From the NCBI RefSeq assembly GCF_963924675.1, contig NC_089220.1, positions 82,215,168 to 82,279,167 of the forward strand: a stretch of DNA of 64,000 nt. The letters are read 5' to 3'. Below the pieces are notes generated by a model. That model was given only the letters and a program-made list of their open reading frames with translations. It had not been told where the DNA came from and ran no database searches. The stretch comes from Phocoena phocoena. Taxonomy: Eukaryota > Chordata > Mammalia > Artiodactyla > Phocoenidae. Below are positions 1-11,197 of the stretch, in pieces. Positions within the stretch are counted from its first letter, which is position 1. Each line of letters begins with the position of its first letter. A program made the position numbers and the translations under genes.

Positions 1-410
1 GGAATCCAAGATCTTTTCTCTTCTTGCTCATTTCCCAAAGCGGATCTCTGGTGTGTGACCTAAGCTTGGCCAAGTAGATGCTCTGCCCCAGGTCTTTGAA
101 ACTTGAGTGAGGGATTGGACAACAGAGGAGTGTTTGGAGGCCACTCATGCAGGGTAGGGCCACCACCCCACCCCAATCAGATTGGTTCTACTACATGAGG
201 GCTTCTCTTCCTCCTGTCCACTAGGCTTTTGGAGCTTTTGGTTACGATACACTCTCCAGTTGCTCTCCAGTCTCTTGGCAGTCATGTGAGCCCACCAAAT
301 CCTTGCAGTGAAGACTCTTCCAAAGTAGCCAAAGGGTCTGAATGTCTATTTTTGTCTATGTTGCTTGAAACGATGGAATCGTAACTAATGCCTAATTTCC
401 AACCCTATCA
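1..410. other. unassigned sequence
   Basis: No open frame of useful length, repeat or structural signal is recognised. Composition is ordinary mammalian intergenic or intronic DNA. Confidence 0.4.
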
Positions 411-600
411 ACACTCTCTTGGAATACTGCAGTAGTCTTCTTATTGGGCTCCTTATCTTCCATTTTAGCCTCCTTCCATAAGTTCTCTACATTCTTTCCA
501 GAGTGTTACACATAAGATAAAAAGTCTAAAGTAAATGCCGACTTATTCTTGCTTATAAGATAAAATTCACACTGCTAAGCATTTTCTCATGCCTTGTGCC
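411..600 (+). repeat. L2-like LINE fragment, highly diverged
   Basis: The pyrimidine-rich run about a cultured-looking 'one-copy, switch to next' pattern (ctgcagtagtcttcttattgg, then ccagagtg and agataaaattcacactgc) follows the order seen in the 3' part of mammalian L2. Similarity is weak and judged by eye; the ends are uncertain and it could be unrelated. Confidence 0.35.
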
Positions 601-614
601 TATGCTCCAGAACT

Positions 615-782
615 GGGGCAGTGTGGTGCAGTGGAAAGAGCGTGGTGTTTGACCCTAGATCTAGGCTTGAATCATGTGACACTGGCCAGTTTGTGAAACC
701 CTTTTCACCATTAGTTTCCTCACACGTAAAATGAAGTAAATGCTATCTGCTGGGTGACCATGAAGATTCAATGGGACGATAC
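615..782 (+). repeat. MIR SINE
   Basis: The tRNA-derived 5' part (gtggtgcagtggaaagag) is followed by a diverged MIR core and the diagnostic tttcctcacacgtaaaatga segment and a gattcaatggga tail, in MIR order. MIRs are ancient mammalian SINEs and are not mobile today. Confidence 0.6.
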
Positions 783-2992
783 GCCTGCAGCTCTGGCAGC
801 TTGTCAGCTTAGCTTCTCAGGAGAGGCTCATTCTTTTCCCTCCACCCTCCCTCCCTAGTTGAGCTTGTTGGTCCCTGATGGATCTTGACAAAGCTTGGAT
901 GAGCTTGGATGTCCTGAAGCTCCTTTAGGTTCAAAGGTTGGATGCAACAGTGGAGACTGCTGGTGCTCTGTTTTATGGCGAGACAGCCCTGTGTGTCCTT
1001 CTAGAAACATAAGAGGGCCTAGAGGAAGACTCTAGCACGGTATATTGAAGCAAAAGGTTCACATCTGTGATGTGTTAAAAACAGTTCTGATTATGCTGGT
1101 GGCAGAACAAGACCCCTTATTATGATGCAGTCAGTCTCTTCGGCAAGTGTTTTTATTTTAAATATGGCTGCAATTCAGAGCCAGGTGCCATGTCTGTTTC
1201 ACGGTTCTCCGCCTATTCTCAGATAAAAAGTGACAAGATGCACACTCTGTGTAGTGTGTGGAAGTAAACTTCTCCACCAACAGCCATGTCCTCCCACACG
1301 TGTTCTTTTTTAAAGTCTCCAGATTTGAAATGGTCTATTTGTTACTGCTGCCAAAGATGGAAAGCAATGTGAGCTAATTACATAGGGAGTTTGCCTAACA
1401 GAAGGGCTTTTCACTAGCAGCTGAAGGGGGTTGCTTCCCTTTGGCACAGTGATAGCTTGATGGGATTGAAAAAGTACATAGTAGCCGCTAAAAATTTCTA
1501 ACTTGGACTCACACAAGAAAGAACATAATGAAGAGGGATTGAGACTGCAAGGTAGGGTGGGAAAATCTGTGTTGGATGATGCGCTCAGCCAGCTAAATGG
1601 ATGTCATCTGGACAATATGGACATGTAAATAGCGGAACATACTCACAGAAGCAGTATCACCCTTTGAGATGTCAGGATTCCCAGTGTCAGCTCAATAGGT
1701 GAGGGCAGCTTGCACCAGAGTGATCTGCTCTTGCAATGAAGCTGTACATTACCAGCATTACCATCAGCCAGTAGGACATGGTAGCAAAGCAGAGGATGTG
1801 GGAGGAGGAGGGTAGTGTTACATCACATGATTGCATGCAGTCAGGGGAGGTTTCTGTACACCAGCAATGTGATGCTTTGTCTTTTGGGCTTTCCTTTCAA
1901 GACTTTTTTTTTTAAACACCTCTAATCTGAGACTGTGCTGGTTTTCCTAGGAACTGCGTCTGTCTCTTCAACCCCTCTACACCTCCCTTAATTGTTTCCC
2001 ATCTAAAGAAGCCCTAGATCTCAGTTGTGAAGGGCTCAGAGACACAAGTCCTGACTCCAATGAAGCTCTGTCTGACACCATCACAGCACCACAAGCGCAG
2101 AGGAGCCAGGGTCTTTCTAGGGATTTGCCCTCAAGCTGGAAGCCAGCGATCTCAGGGCTGAAAGTCCTTGTTTGTTGAGCTGAAAAGCAGGCGGGGTCAT
2201 AGTCCTGTCCCCTAGGTGGTCACAGAACAGCTTTGGACCCCAAAATGTCTCGAGTGGAAGTAGTATGCATGCCGACTAAGAAATGCAATTACAGTTTTCC
2301 TCTGTCCTTGGGAGCAGGAATCCCATTGTTTAGCCCCATGTGACCTAAACCTCACTCTGAATGCTTTTGGTAGCCACTAATAGCTGTGACTATTCAGTGG
2401 TGGGAAGGCGACGACATGGATTTCCCCTCAGCCAAAGCCTCAGAGGGGCATTCTGGAGGGGAACTGGATGGCTCCAGCGTGAACTTTTTTTCTGCTTACC
2501 TATCAGGGGTGAGTGAATTGCAGCTTGATACCAGGGGCGGGAGCCTTCATTCCTTTTCTCTACCAGACCTCAGGGAAGGTCTCGAAGCCCCAGATCACTG
2601 AGTGTTATTTTGTAAGACACAATATAAATGCTCCTCTTTTCAGTTGAAGTGTTGAGGACTGGAAGGGGAGGTGACCACCTCGTTCCTTTGGCTACTAGCC
2701 AACTTGGATTAAAGCAACAAAAAAGAAAACAACAACATCAATAGAATTTCCTTTGAGTTGTTCCAAAGTCTGTGTTGCCAGCACAGCATCTGTATACAAT
2801 GATGATTTTGTTGTCTGTTTGGTAGGATTTGCCCCAATCTGAACACTGGTTCATCCAGTCTCTGTTTTATACACTTACCCCTAGCCAGTGACATACTCCT
2901 ATAAGTTCATTTGCCTATTAGGGTATCTAGCCTACGGCTGTGAACCTGAATTCTACTCTGTGTAGAGATCTGGGTTCTCCATTTTATTAAAA
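783..2992. other. unassigned sequence
   Basis: About 2.2 kb with no recognisable repeat. Open frames are all under about 75 codons, overlap on both strands and lack recognisable protein motifs, so I treat them as chance. No splice-flanked exon can be argued. Confidence 0.4.
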
Positions 2993-3057
2993 GACGGAAG
3001 ATGATATAGTGGAAAGGAGGTAGGACTGACCAGAGCTTTTGTCCCCAGTTCTGCCAC

Positions 3058-3097
<40 letters not shown>

Positions 3098-3215
3098 CAT
3101 AAATATAAAATTTTATATATATATAAAATTCCTATTACACACCTTCGTTGAAAGAATCAGATGAAATAATGCATTGAAAGTGCTTTGTACACTGAAAAGC
3201 CTATACAAGCTTATC
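2993..3215 (+). repeat. MIR SINE interrupted by a (GT)n expansion
   Basis: A MIR-like left part (atagtggaaaggaggtagga ... ccccagttctgccaccta) ends at the microsatellite. The expected MIR right part (gaatcagatgaaataatgca, then gaaagtgctttgtacac) resumes after it. The repeat sits where MIR normally reads agctgtgtgacc, suggesting the array grew from that GTGTG seed. Confidence 0.5.
3061..3094 (+). repeat. (GT)17 microsatellite
   Basis: Uninterrupted GT dinucleotide array directly visible, followed by an AT-rich degenerate stretch to about 3125. Likely length-polymorphic. Confidence 0.97.
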
Positions 3216-3324
3216 ACCAACACCACTTCTAAACAACTTGAAGAATACAACTCCTGTTAGTATAGACAGAGCCAGAAGCAATCCTTAAAGATGGATCTAA
3301 ATTTTGAAGCAATCAAAAGAATTT

Positions 3325-3434
3325 GAAAAAGAATAGATACAGGTATAACTGAACCACTTTGCTGTACACCTGAGACTAACACAGCACTGTTAATCAACTG
3401 TACTCCAATATAAAATAAAAATGTTTAAAAAAGT
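3325..3434 (+). mobile_element. L1 3'-end fragment
   Basis: Matches the terminal L1 3' UTR seen elsewhere in this window (aactgaaccactttgctgta, cacctgagactaacacagca, a tccaatataaaataaaa end). About 110 bp, severely 5'-truncated, no ORF2 sequence kept. Confidence 0.65.
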
Positions 3435-3465
3435 GACTCAACCTTAAATAACCTTTCATATTACT

Positions 3466-3665
3466 TTTTTTTTGCGATACGCGGGCCTCTCACTGTTGTG
3501 GTCTCTCCCGTTGCGGAGCACAGGCTCCGGACACGCAGGCTCAGCGGCCATGGCTTACCGGCCCAGCCGCTCTGCGGCATGTGGGATCTTCCCCGACCGG
3601 GGCACGAACTCGTGTCCCCTGCATCGGCAGGCGGACCCTCAACCACTGCGCCACCAGGGAAGCCC
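3466..3665 (-). mobile_element. CHR SINE, short form
   Basis: Full short-form CHR element in reverse orientation: T-run at the left (its A-tail), tacgcgggcctctcactg body and the ccaccagggaagccc end that is the complement of the SINE 5' end. It is flanked by the duplication TCATATTACTT (3456-3466 and 3666-3676), proving insertion by target-primed reverse transcription. The tRNA-derived 5' part carries the pol III A/B-box region; open frames over it are artefacts. Confidence 0.93.
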
Positions 3666-3676
3666 TCATATTACTT

Positions 3677-4527
3677 ATATTTGAACATTTCTAAGGACTG
3701 CAATGGTTGCTTCATTATTAGAAACTCATACAGTAAATCAAAGTGTTCTTGGTGTCAAGTGATAGAGTGACTGGGGAGGTGTTATTTCCTGACAGATTTT
3801 CTACTGTCTGCTGAACTCATGTTTTTCTTGGCTTGACTCTTCTCCCGAAATCTCTGTGATTTCCTGTTATTGGGAACTGTGGAAACAGTCTTCTCTTCTG
3901 TAAAGTGGGATAATACCTCCCAAGGTTTTTGAAAGGTTTATAATGACTTATTGCCTGTAAAGCACTTACAGTAAAACAATGCCCACAATAGATATGCAAT
4001 AAATATTAGCCATCTCTATTACTGCCATTATTACATTTATTATAATTATCACTAAAATCACTATAATGATTTATTATAATTTGTGAATCACAAATTGCAA
4101 TGGTCACATTTCTCCCTTTGGCCAGCTATTGAATACATTAAGTTTCAAGTACTTTTGCAAAGAAGCGTATAAGAGATAACTAAGAAAGTTGATATGATTT
4201 TAATTTTAACAGTAGGGTGATTGATCTTTGAATGTTATTCTCCTCCTTTGTAGGAGTGACAAATGCCAGCTCCCTTGTAAGGTGGGAAAGTCCAGACGAA
4301 GCAGCAGGTTCATTGTATTCTGCTTCCCAGCCACGTGTTCTGGACAAAAGACTCCAATTCTTCACAATCGCCTCCTTCCAAGTTCAAATGGGGCAGTCCC
4401 TTCCCCTGTGGCACTGCAGTGGGGCAGTGGGTACCAGTGTCACCTCTCCTGGGCTATGGTGAATTAACTTCAGGGCACAAGCCAATTCTTGGTTTGTATC
4501 GAAACATGACTACAGAGGATAATGGCT
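3677..4527. other. unassigned, partly AT-rich sequence
   Basis: Includes an AT-rich stretch near 4010-4090 and short overlapping open frames near 4230-4530 on both strands with no recognisable motif. The pair of overlapping plus-strand frames at 4228 and 4232 are shadows of each other and are not a convincing gene. Confidence 0.4.
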
Positions 4528-4735
4528 AAAATGTATTAAACACTTCCCATTTGCCAGATACTTCTCTACACACTTGATAAACATTAACTCATTTAATCAT
4601 CACAGAAATGCTATGAGGTAGGTACAGTTAGCATCCTTTTCCAGAGGAGGACACTGAGGCACCGCAGACAGTAAATGCTAGTTCCAGGATTAAAGCACAG
4701 GCATCTTCACTCTTACACATTACACTCTGAAGAAA
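4528..4735 (-). repeat. MIR SINE
   Basis: Reverse-orientation MIR: actcatttaatcatcacaga, tatgaggtaggtacagtta, ccagaggaggacactgaggc are close to the complement of the MIR consensus in correct order. Moderately diverged. Confidence 0.68.
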
Positions 4736-5039
4736 GGGCTACATCAGGGGACTGTGGGGTGCAGCTCTGGAACACCACAAAGTTGGGCAGGAAACATGCT
4801 CCTTAGGAAATGTGGTAGGTCTACCTGTGCTGAGGTAGAGATAAACAGAGAAAGCCTCTAAGTGTGGACCTGAATCTTCTCTCTAGGTCTTTTGTTGACA
4901 GGGTGCAGTTGTTTTGTGTACGAAGCCAACCCTCATTGCCAGTGGCTGCCATCTTTTATTTCAGGCCATACGTCTGGGTTGGTGGTCAGAATAACGGCAG
5001 ACAATAAAGTATATTCACATGAATTTCTCTTTGCCCCAA

Positions 5040-5190
5040 CTCTGTGAAATAATTCTAATTAGACAGATTTTCTTAGGTGAGGAAAGAGTCTCAGAGAGTG
5101 AAGAGACTTGCCTAAGGTTACATAGCTAGTCAGTGGTGTAACTGGGGTCTGAACCCCTGTGTCAAACTCCTAGCCCTATACTGTAGGGAA
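5040..5190 (-). repeat. MIR SINE
   Basis: Reverse-orientation MIR core: ggtgaggaaagagtctcaga, cttgcctaaggttacatagc and ggtctgaacccctgtgtcaa in consensus order. Independent of the MIR 300 bp upstream. Confidence 0.68.
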
Positions 5191-5414
5191 CAACTCCTAG
5201 TCAGCCCTGGGGGCCTGCAAACCAGATTAAAAGAAGGAAAAGCTGTCTCTCAGGTCAGATTAGTATTGACCCTTTTGGTAGAGAGAAAACAGAGAAGGGA
5301 GAGATGGGGCTACTGTCACAGGACAGAAGCATGTCGCTAAAAGACACGCTGAGGAAAGCAGTGACCTCTGATGGACCAAGGCCAGCTTGATCTCCCTGCA
5401 CATAGTAGGCCTAC

Positions 5415-5572
5415 CTTAACATGCCTCACTTGGCATTTCCTACCGATTTTTTAGGTATCTGTATAAACGTTACTTCCTCAGGAAAGCCTGTTCTTCACTC
5501 CTCCTTGCCCCAGGCATACATAGGGTCCAACTTTGCATTCCCAAGCATCCTGTCCTTCTCCGTTTATAGCAC
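5415..5572 (+). repeat. L2 LINE fragment
   Basis: Carries the L2 3'-region pattern 'acttcctcaggaaagcctgt ... tgcattcccaagcatcctgt' corresponding to the conserved 'TCCTCCGGGAAGCCTTCCCTG' zone of L2. Directly abuts an L2 segment in the opposite orientation. Confidence 0.5.
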
Positions 5573-5760
5573 TAATTCATTCATTCACTCATTCACAAAC
5601 ATCTACTGAGCCCTCATGTGTCAGCTAACGTTTACGGGCTGGAAATACACCAGTAAAAAACCAATGTCCTTGCTCTCACAGGGTGAGGTGAAGAAGTGAT
5701 ACAAATAAAGCAGAATAAAGGAGTTGATAGTGACAGTAGTCCTGGAAGCGCTGAGAGTAT
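5573..5760 (-). repeat. L2 LINE 3' end
   Basis: Begins with the inverted L2 terminal repeat (attcattcattcactcattc), then acatctactgagccctcatgt and a diverged body, the reverse complement of the L2 3' terminus. It forms a head-to-head junction with the preceding L2 fragment. Confidence 0.6.
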
Positions 5761-5904
5761 GAGGGGGCGGGCAGCACTACAGGTGTCTGTGGGAAGATCT
5801 TTGCTAGTCTGGAATCAGTCAGCATGAAGGGCTCCATTTGGCAACTTGGGGGACTTTTTCAGATGCTATTGTTATGGTTTAATGAAGCAATTAACACCAA
5901 ACTT

Positions 5905-6018
5905 CCTCGGAGGTAGGGGACTTGCTCTCCCCACCCCTCCACTGTGTCCCTGATGCCCAGCGCAGCTCTGGGCACAGGGAAGGGCTGTCGCTGTTCAGTA
6001 ACTGAACGAATGAATCTG
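5905..6018 (+). repeat. L2 LINE 3' end
   Basis: tccctgatgcccagcgcagc, tctgggcacagggaagggct and the gaacgaatgaatc terminus reproduce the last ~100 bp of L2. Confidence 0.48.
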
Positions 6019-6119
6019 AGGGATAGGAATAGGAAATGAAGACTGATCTCACTTGATAAGACAAAGCCCAGGGACCGAGCCTTTTCTGGGACTAAGTATC
6101 TATAGCTTGGATGCTAAGG

Positions 6120-6160
6120 CTTTTCTTTTTCTCTTCTTTCTTTTTTCCTTTTCAATTTTT
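6120..6160 (+). repeat. polypyrimidine tract
   Basis: About 40 bases almost entirely C/T on the plus strand. Low-complexity; no retroelement body recognised beside it. Confidence 0.7.
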
Positions 6161-6499
6161 GTACAGACAGAATTTAAAATATAATAAGCAACTATTTTCT
6201 ACACTTAAGAGTCTTTAAGTGTGTGTGATAACATCTATGATTTAGCTCAAATTCATAGACAAGAACCTATAAGTTACTGGCCTTTCAGAAAAGGGTTTTT
6301 GAAAGCAGAGTTATTTTGAAATAGCTCAAACTTACAGAAAGGTTGTACAAAGCTTAGTACACGACCTTTTTTCCCCCTAAACCATCTGAGGGAAAATTGT
6401 TTTCCCACTGTCCTAACATGTTTGCTCTCCAGCTGAGATGACCTGCCCCAGGTGCCACTATGGAGAAGCCCCGTCGCCATGCTCAGACTCTGACACCCT

Positions 6500-6895
6500 G
6501 CTCTGAGCCAGTGTGACTATGTTACTTCTTGACTTAAAACTCTTCAAAGCTCCACACTGCCTATAGAGAAGATCAAAGCTTTTTGGGCATGACTTACAAA
6601 GTCTTCCATGTTCTTTTCCTGCTATGCCCTCCCTACCACACATATCCTGCAAGTAATGCTGCCTCACTTGTAATTGTTCCCACAGTACAGCCATTTCATG
6701 CTTCTGGGGTTTACCGTGCTACTTTCACAGTTGGGTGGACCTCTTCCCTCTTTTCTTGCCTGGTGAGCATCCCTTCAAGATTTCAGATCAGTTCTTTTCC
6801 TCAGGACACTTTTCTAGAGCTTCTTGGCAGGGGTGAGGTCCCCTGTTTTGTGCTCATACAGTGTCCCCTGCATACTCCCATCATTGCTTTTAATG
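6500..6895 (+). repeat. L2 LINE 3' region
   Basis: Follows L2 3' region order: gtgactatgttacttcttga, cttaaaactcttcaaagctc, catgacttacaaagtcttcc, then the 'cctggtgagcatcccttcaa' and 'cctcaggacacttttctaga' zones. This explains the 164-codon open frame starting at 6583, which crosses this element and the next one in the opposite orientation and so is not a gene. Confidence 0.55.
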
Positions 6896-6897
6896 CA

Positions 6898-7180
6898 TCT
6901 CATTCATTCATCAAGTTTACTTTTAAACACCTACTGTGTGCCACACATTGCCCTAAAACCAGATCGTGTCCTTTATGGAGGAGATGTGTGTTAGAAAATA
7001 TTTACACAAATAAATTCGTAAGTGACAAATGTGAAAAGTGCTATGAAATAGAAACACAGACGAAGCTCAGTGAATGAGGTCAAGGGAGCTTTCTGCTGAT
7101 GAGATGACACGTAAGCTGTACCTGGAAGGTCAAGCTGGACTTACCCGGGGGAGAGAGAAGGGAAAGAATGGGAAATCCTT
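6898..7180 (-). repeat. L2 LINE 3' end
   Basis: Inverted L2 terminus (ctcattcattcatcaagttt, acacctactgtgtgccacac), then agtgctatgaaatagaaaca and the ctgtacctggaaggtcaagc region, in reverse L2 order. Second head-to-head L2 pair within 2 kb. Confidence 0.6.
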
Positions 7181-7194
7181 GTTTACACACCTGT

Positions 7195-7315
7195 TGCCTC
7201 ATGTAGAATATAAGTCACGCGAGGAAGGGTACTGGATATAATTCATGATTGTATCACCGGAAGCTAGTGTGGTACCCAGAACATGTCTCTGTCTGCTGAA
7301 CTGAACAAAGCTGTT
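7195..7315 (+). repeat. L2 or MIR-type 3' end
   Basis: tcacgcgaggaagggtactg, attgtatcaccggaagctag, ctgctgaactgaac match the L2 terminal 'gggcagggac ... gtatccccagc ... tgaatgaa' order at low identity. Confidence 0.42.
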
Positions 7316-9052
7316 GAAGGATTGTCCAAAGCCTGAGGTCTTCTCGGTGAATACCAGAAAGCCTGGCTATTTGAAGCCCCTGTCACAAGGGAGAGGGACT
7401 CCCATCCTTTCTTTACTTCCTGTAGCCCTCTTGGGTTTCCTTTATTCAAATTGTGGCTTTTCCTCTCCTTTCTTACTACACTGGATTTCTCAGAAGATCT
7501 TCCAAAACTCTTCCCACAATTACCATGGGACAACAGTAAATAGTCTGCAATTTCCAAGGGCTCAGCATCCTTTATTCCTAAAAACAGCGGTATATTGACC
7601 TTCTGTCACCCAACTGTGGTGTGATGAAATCTGAGGGCCTCAACTGTGAGTGAAGTGCCTTGGAATGCTAGGTTTCAGGAACTGGCCTGAATTTATTTTA
7701 CTGTCTGTTCATAACAATGGTGAAAGAGGATGGAAACTAGTGTTTCTCCAGGTCAGCTCTACAGCTCAGGCTGGGAGCTATTTGCTCAGGACAGTGAAAC
7801 TCCCAAATCCCATCCAGAGAAAGGTCCCAATTGTAAGAATTAGCCAGGGAGCTGGTGGGAGGGACGTCTGCCTATCTCAGCTCAGGGTCCTTGTTATTTT
7901 TTACTTGCTTCTGAAACTCGGCAGTGGCAATAGTGGGAGTATTTCTCAGGGTTAGCAGAAGAGAAATTTGAAAAGTCCTTCAGTTTATCTTCTTAAGTTG
8001 AGAAATGACTGAAGAGAAAAGAATACAGATGTCTATTTTTTTAAATAACGAAGGGGAAATTTATCTTTAACATGATTAAAAGGCTGACAAGTTAAAGTAA
8101 GAAAGTTCTTGCTTATTATTAGGCTTTTTTCAGCTAAAAGTTAATCCATTACTTTTGCCTGGTGCTCAAAGAAAATGTACAACTTGTGATTATCATCCTT
8201 GTCATAACTCTCTATGCAGCCTTGGACACGGTTTCCTCAACAAGTAAATCAAAATCATCCCTGTTCTTTACACATTTTATCCAACCCAATGTAGCCCTTT
8301 CATCTTAGTCCCTAATCTAAAAAAAAGTACCTTAAAAAAAGTAGGTTAAATTTCAAAATTGACCACAGGTCAAGTTGAGAATGAGATGCTCAGAAAAGCA
8401 TTTGTCTCAGAAGTCCTAAGGAGCTTGCTAACTTGTTCTTTCAGGCTGACAGGAAGCATTTTGGGTTGAAGCCATGGATGGGTACAAACACTTCTGGAAA
8501 AATATACACAATGACCTGTACACTTTGGAAGAACAATAATCGTGTTCTTCCCATAGCATCTAATTTCAAATTCTTCTAAGAGAAAAAAAGGCATAAGTCT
8601 TCCCATTTGGCAATGGCTGGGTCAGTTTTTTGGGGTCAGTTTGATGTTGGAAAACTGCTGCAGATGGTGGATGGGTCACTCTAAAGTGATGAAACCACAA
8701 CAAAGATCCAAAATAGTAATCGCACTTAAAAATAAGACCCTGTCGATTGAGCTGCCTTCCAGGGTTTCAGTGGTTTGGTTATTTGGATCTCCATTACTTC
8801 TCCATGTTGGATACAGCGATACCAGAGACCCTCAGATTAGTAAAATATTTCATGGTAGGAAAAGAAGAAATAAAACAGGTGTTGAAATTACTGAGGCAGA
8901 ACAGATCCAAACTTTTAAAAATTCACGTCAGAGGGAAAACATTGTGACCAATAAAGAAAAAAAGATAGAGCTGGAACTTGTGTTTGGAAAAGGGGTGGTA
9001 CAAATGCACTATTTGGTGTGATGGATAGATTGAAGACATACTCACTCTAAAT
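7316..9052. other. unassigned sequence
   Basis: No repeat recognised. Open frames at 7650-7955 (101 codons) and 8641-9021 (126 codons) show no domain, no conserved-looking composition and no splice context, and I do not call them genes. An A-rich patch lies at 8315-8342. Confidence 0.35.
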
Positions 9053-9063
9053 GAGTCTACTTT

Positions 9064-9280
9064 GGGGCTTCCCTGGTGGCGCAGTGGTTGAGAGTCCACC
9101 TGCCGATGAAGGGGACACGGGTTCGTGCCCCGGTCCAGGAAGATCCCACATGCCGTGGAGCGGCTGGGCCCGAGAGCCATGGCCGCTGAGCCTGAGCGTC
9201 CGGAGCCTGTGCTCTGCAATGGGAGAGGCCACAACAGTGAGAGGCCCACGTACCGCAAAAAAAAAAAAAAAAAAAAAAAA
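9064..9280 (+). mobile_element. CHR SINE, short form
   Basis: Complete plus-strand copy: gggcttccctggtggcgcag start, tRNA-derived region with a B-box-like gggttcgtgccccggtcc, then the unique CHR body and an A24-type tail (9257-9280). Flanked by an imperfect duplication, gagtctacttt (9053-9063) against gagactatttt (9281-9291). Two mismatches suggest it is not very young. Confidence 0.95.
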
Positions 9281-9292
9281 GAGACTATTTTG

Positions 9293-10405
9293 AATCTCTT
9301 ACAAAGTTTCTGTCTATAAAAAAGATGTTTACTGTCATTAACACTTTACTGAATTTAATCTTATATTGATACGTACTGCTTAATTTTTTTCTACGCTCTA
9401 AATGATTACAGCAGAAGACAGTGAAAGCGAGTTTTCCACTTTCAGTTTTTAGCTTTGCCACTGAGTGCATGCCTTAATTAACACAATTGTTTTGATCCCT
9501 GAACTAGATTCCACATCATTCACCTTTTCCAATAAAATGAGGTAAAAAGAAGGATATATAAACAACTTGAAACTCAATTGCTCATGTTAGGATGGAAAAT
9601 ACCTTATTTAACACTCGTTAGGGGAAAAGCAGAGTTTGAATAATGAGTGCGGCTATGGTTAATGAGCAGAGAGAATTCCATCACAGGAAGAGGCCCTCTC
9701 ACACACAAGGCACACTGCCGATGGCCCTGCCCATCCCTGCCTCCACTGTCAGCCGCCCCAGCCCCTACGCAAACGCACAAACCCCAAGAGCATCCATACA
9801 CACACACAACTTGTAAGCAAAGCTCACATCAGTTAAATGCCAGATTCTGTTGGGAAAGGTAGCTGGCTGGAGGAATTATGCATCTCTAAGGTACTGGGGA
9901 GGGGGAAAGAATGTTGTTAAAAATAAAAGGCAAGATAGAGGCGTCATCAGAAGGTGTGAGACCTACAAAGTTATGGATTTCCCAGCCAACTTATGTCACT
10001 GTCCAAGGTTTTAAGAAGGGTTCAAGTGGACACTGGTGGCAACTTTATTCTTAATAGGCCAAATCAAACCCGTGGTCTAGGGATCATAGAAAAAAAAGTA
10101 TGACCACTAGCATACAGCTATGTGCTCAGGAAATTAGGATCCTGATAAACACAGGAACCAAGTGAAATTCCAATCTGCTTATTCTTAGGTCAACATTGTT
10201 CTTTTCATTTATTGAGGTTTTCTCTTGCACAGAATTATACAGATGCCACCTATCCCATCTGGGTCAGTGAAGAAACATTGTGAATGTTCAAGTGTTGGCA
10301 GGAATGCCAGGGGTAATCACCAGCCTCCTGTTTTTCCTACCGCAGGGCTCTTAAACAAGATACCTCTGTGAGTGGATCACACCTGTTGAACTGATTGTTC
10401 TATTA
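9293..10405. other. unassigned sequence
   Basis: About 1.1 kb between two CHR SINEs in inverted orientation. No repeat or convincing exon recognised; a C-rich, low-AT patch at about 9690-9800 stands out from its surroundings but lacks a coding signature. Confidence 0.35.
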
Positions 10406-10416
10406 CGGTGTGGTAT

Positions 10417-10636
10417 TTTTTTTTTTTTTTTTTTTTTGCAGTATGCGGGCCTCTCACTGTTGTGGCCTCTCCAGTTGCGGAGCACAGGCTCCAGACGCGG
10501 TGCGCAGGCTCAGAGGGCATGGCTCACGGGCCTAGCCACTCCTCGGCAAGTGGGATCCTCCCGGACCAGGGCACGAACCCGTGTCCCCTGCGTCAGCAGG
10601 CAGACTCTCAACCACTGCGTCACCAGGGAAGCCCCG
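10417..10636 (-). mobile_element. CHR SINE, short form
   Basis: T20-type run at 10418-10437 followed by the reverse CHR body ending ccaccagggaagcccc. Target-site duplication CGGTGTGGTAT is perfect (10406-10416 and 10637-10647). It lies 1.1 kb from and inverted to the copy at 9064. Confidence 0.95.
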
Positions 10637-10647
10637 CGGTGTGGTAT

Positions 10648-11182
10648 CTTTGCAATTCGTACTCTGTGCTCTCATCCCCCTCGTGACCAGTGGTGTGAAC
10701 ATACAGGGCAGTTGGTTAAGGGGATTCTCCCAGACACTCAGCCTGTGATTACCAAACAGTTAGGCACTAATAGAATGGCCTATAAGAGTGATCCTAACAT
10801 CCTACGAGGCAGGGCCCAGTGAGATTCCTCAAAGAGAAGATTTAGGTTCCACTATATTATTAGAGAATTAAATAGTGGTCTTTTGATGACTTCAAAAGTA
10901 ATGCAGCAAACTGGACTCTGGTCCTTTGGGTGGTTACTTTCTCATATAGATTAGTCTGCTTTTTCTTGCCATGGATTTATTATTTTAATTGACTTATTTA
11001 TGAGATTCTTGTTTACCTTATCAATGGCCCCAAGCCAACAGTCTGTTTCATTGGAAGACACTATAAAAGCCAGCAGGGAAACAAGAATGCTTCCTCCTGT
11101 CTTCGCACAGGATTGGTGATTGATCTTTCTTTACTCATTTTGTCTTTAAATAACAGCAGGAATCACGAAGTGGCCCAATTTC
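10648..11182. other. unassigned sequence
   Basis: No feature recognised between the SINE and the L1 insertion; AT-rich from about 10840. Confidence 0.4.
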
Positions 11183-11197
11183 AAAAGAATTAGCCCA
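11183..11197 (+). repeat. target-site duplication, 5' copy
   Basis: AAAAGAATTAGCCCA, identical to 14263-14277. It brackets the L1 and starts at an A-run, as expected of L1 endonuclease cleavage (TTTT/A on the opposite strand). Confidence 0.93.

Noticed and set aside
3472..3770. Open frames with Arg/Pro/Gly-rich peptides, also at 9051, 10436, 18033, 24613, 25690, 29380 and 48648
   Set aside because: All are translations of CHR SINE copies, which recur with the same peptide motifs.
6583..7077. 164-codon plus-strand open frame as a gene
   Set aside because: It crosses two L2 fragments in opposite orientation; the translation is that of repeat DNA.
8641..9021. 126-codon open frame
   Set aside because: A second overlapping frame competes, no family resemblance, and it stops just before a SINE.
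9064..9150. tRNA gene
   Set aside because: The tRNA-like box belongs to the tRNA-derived head of a CHR SINE; no cloverleaf-competent complete tRNA.
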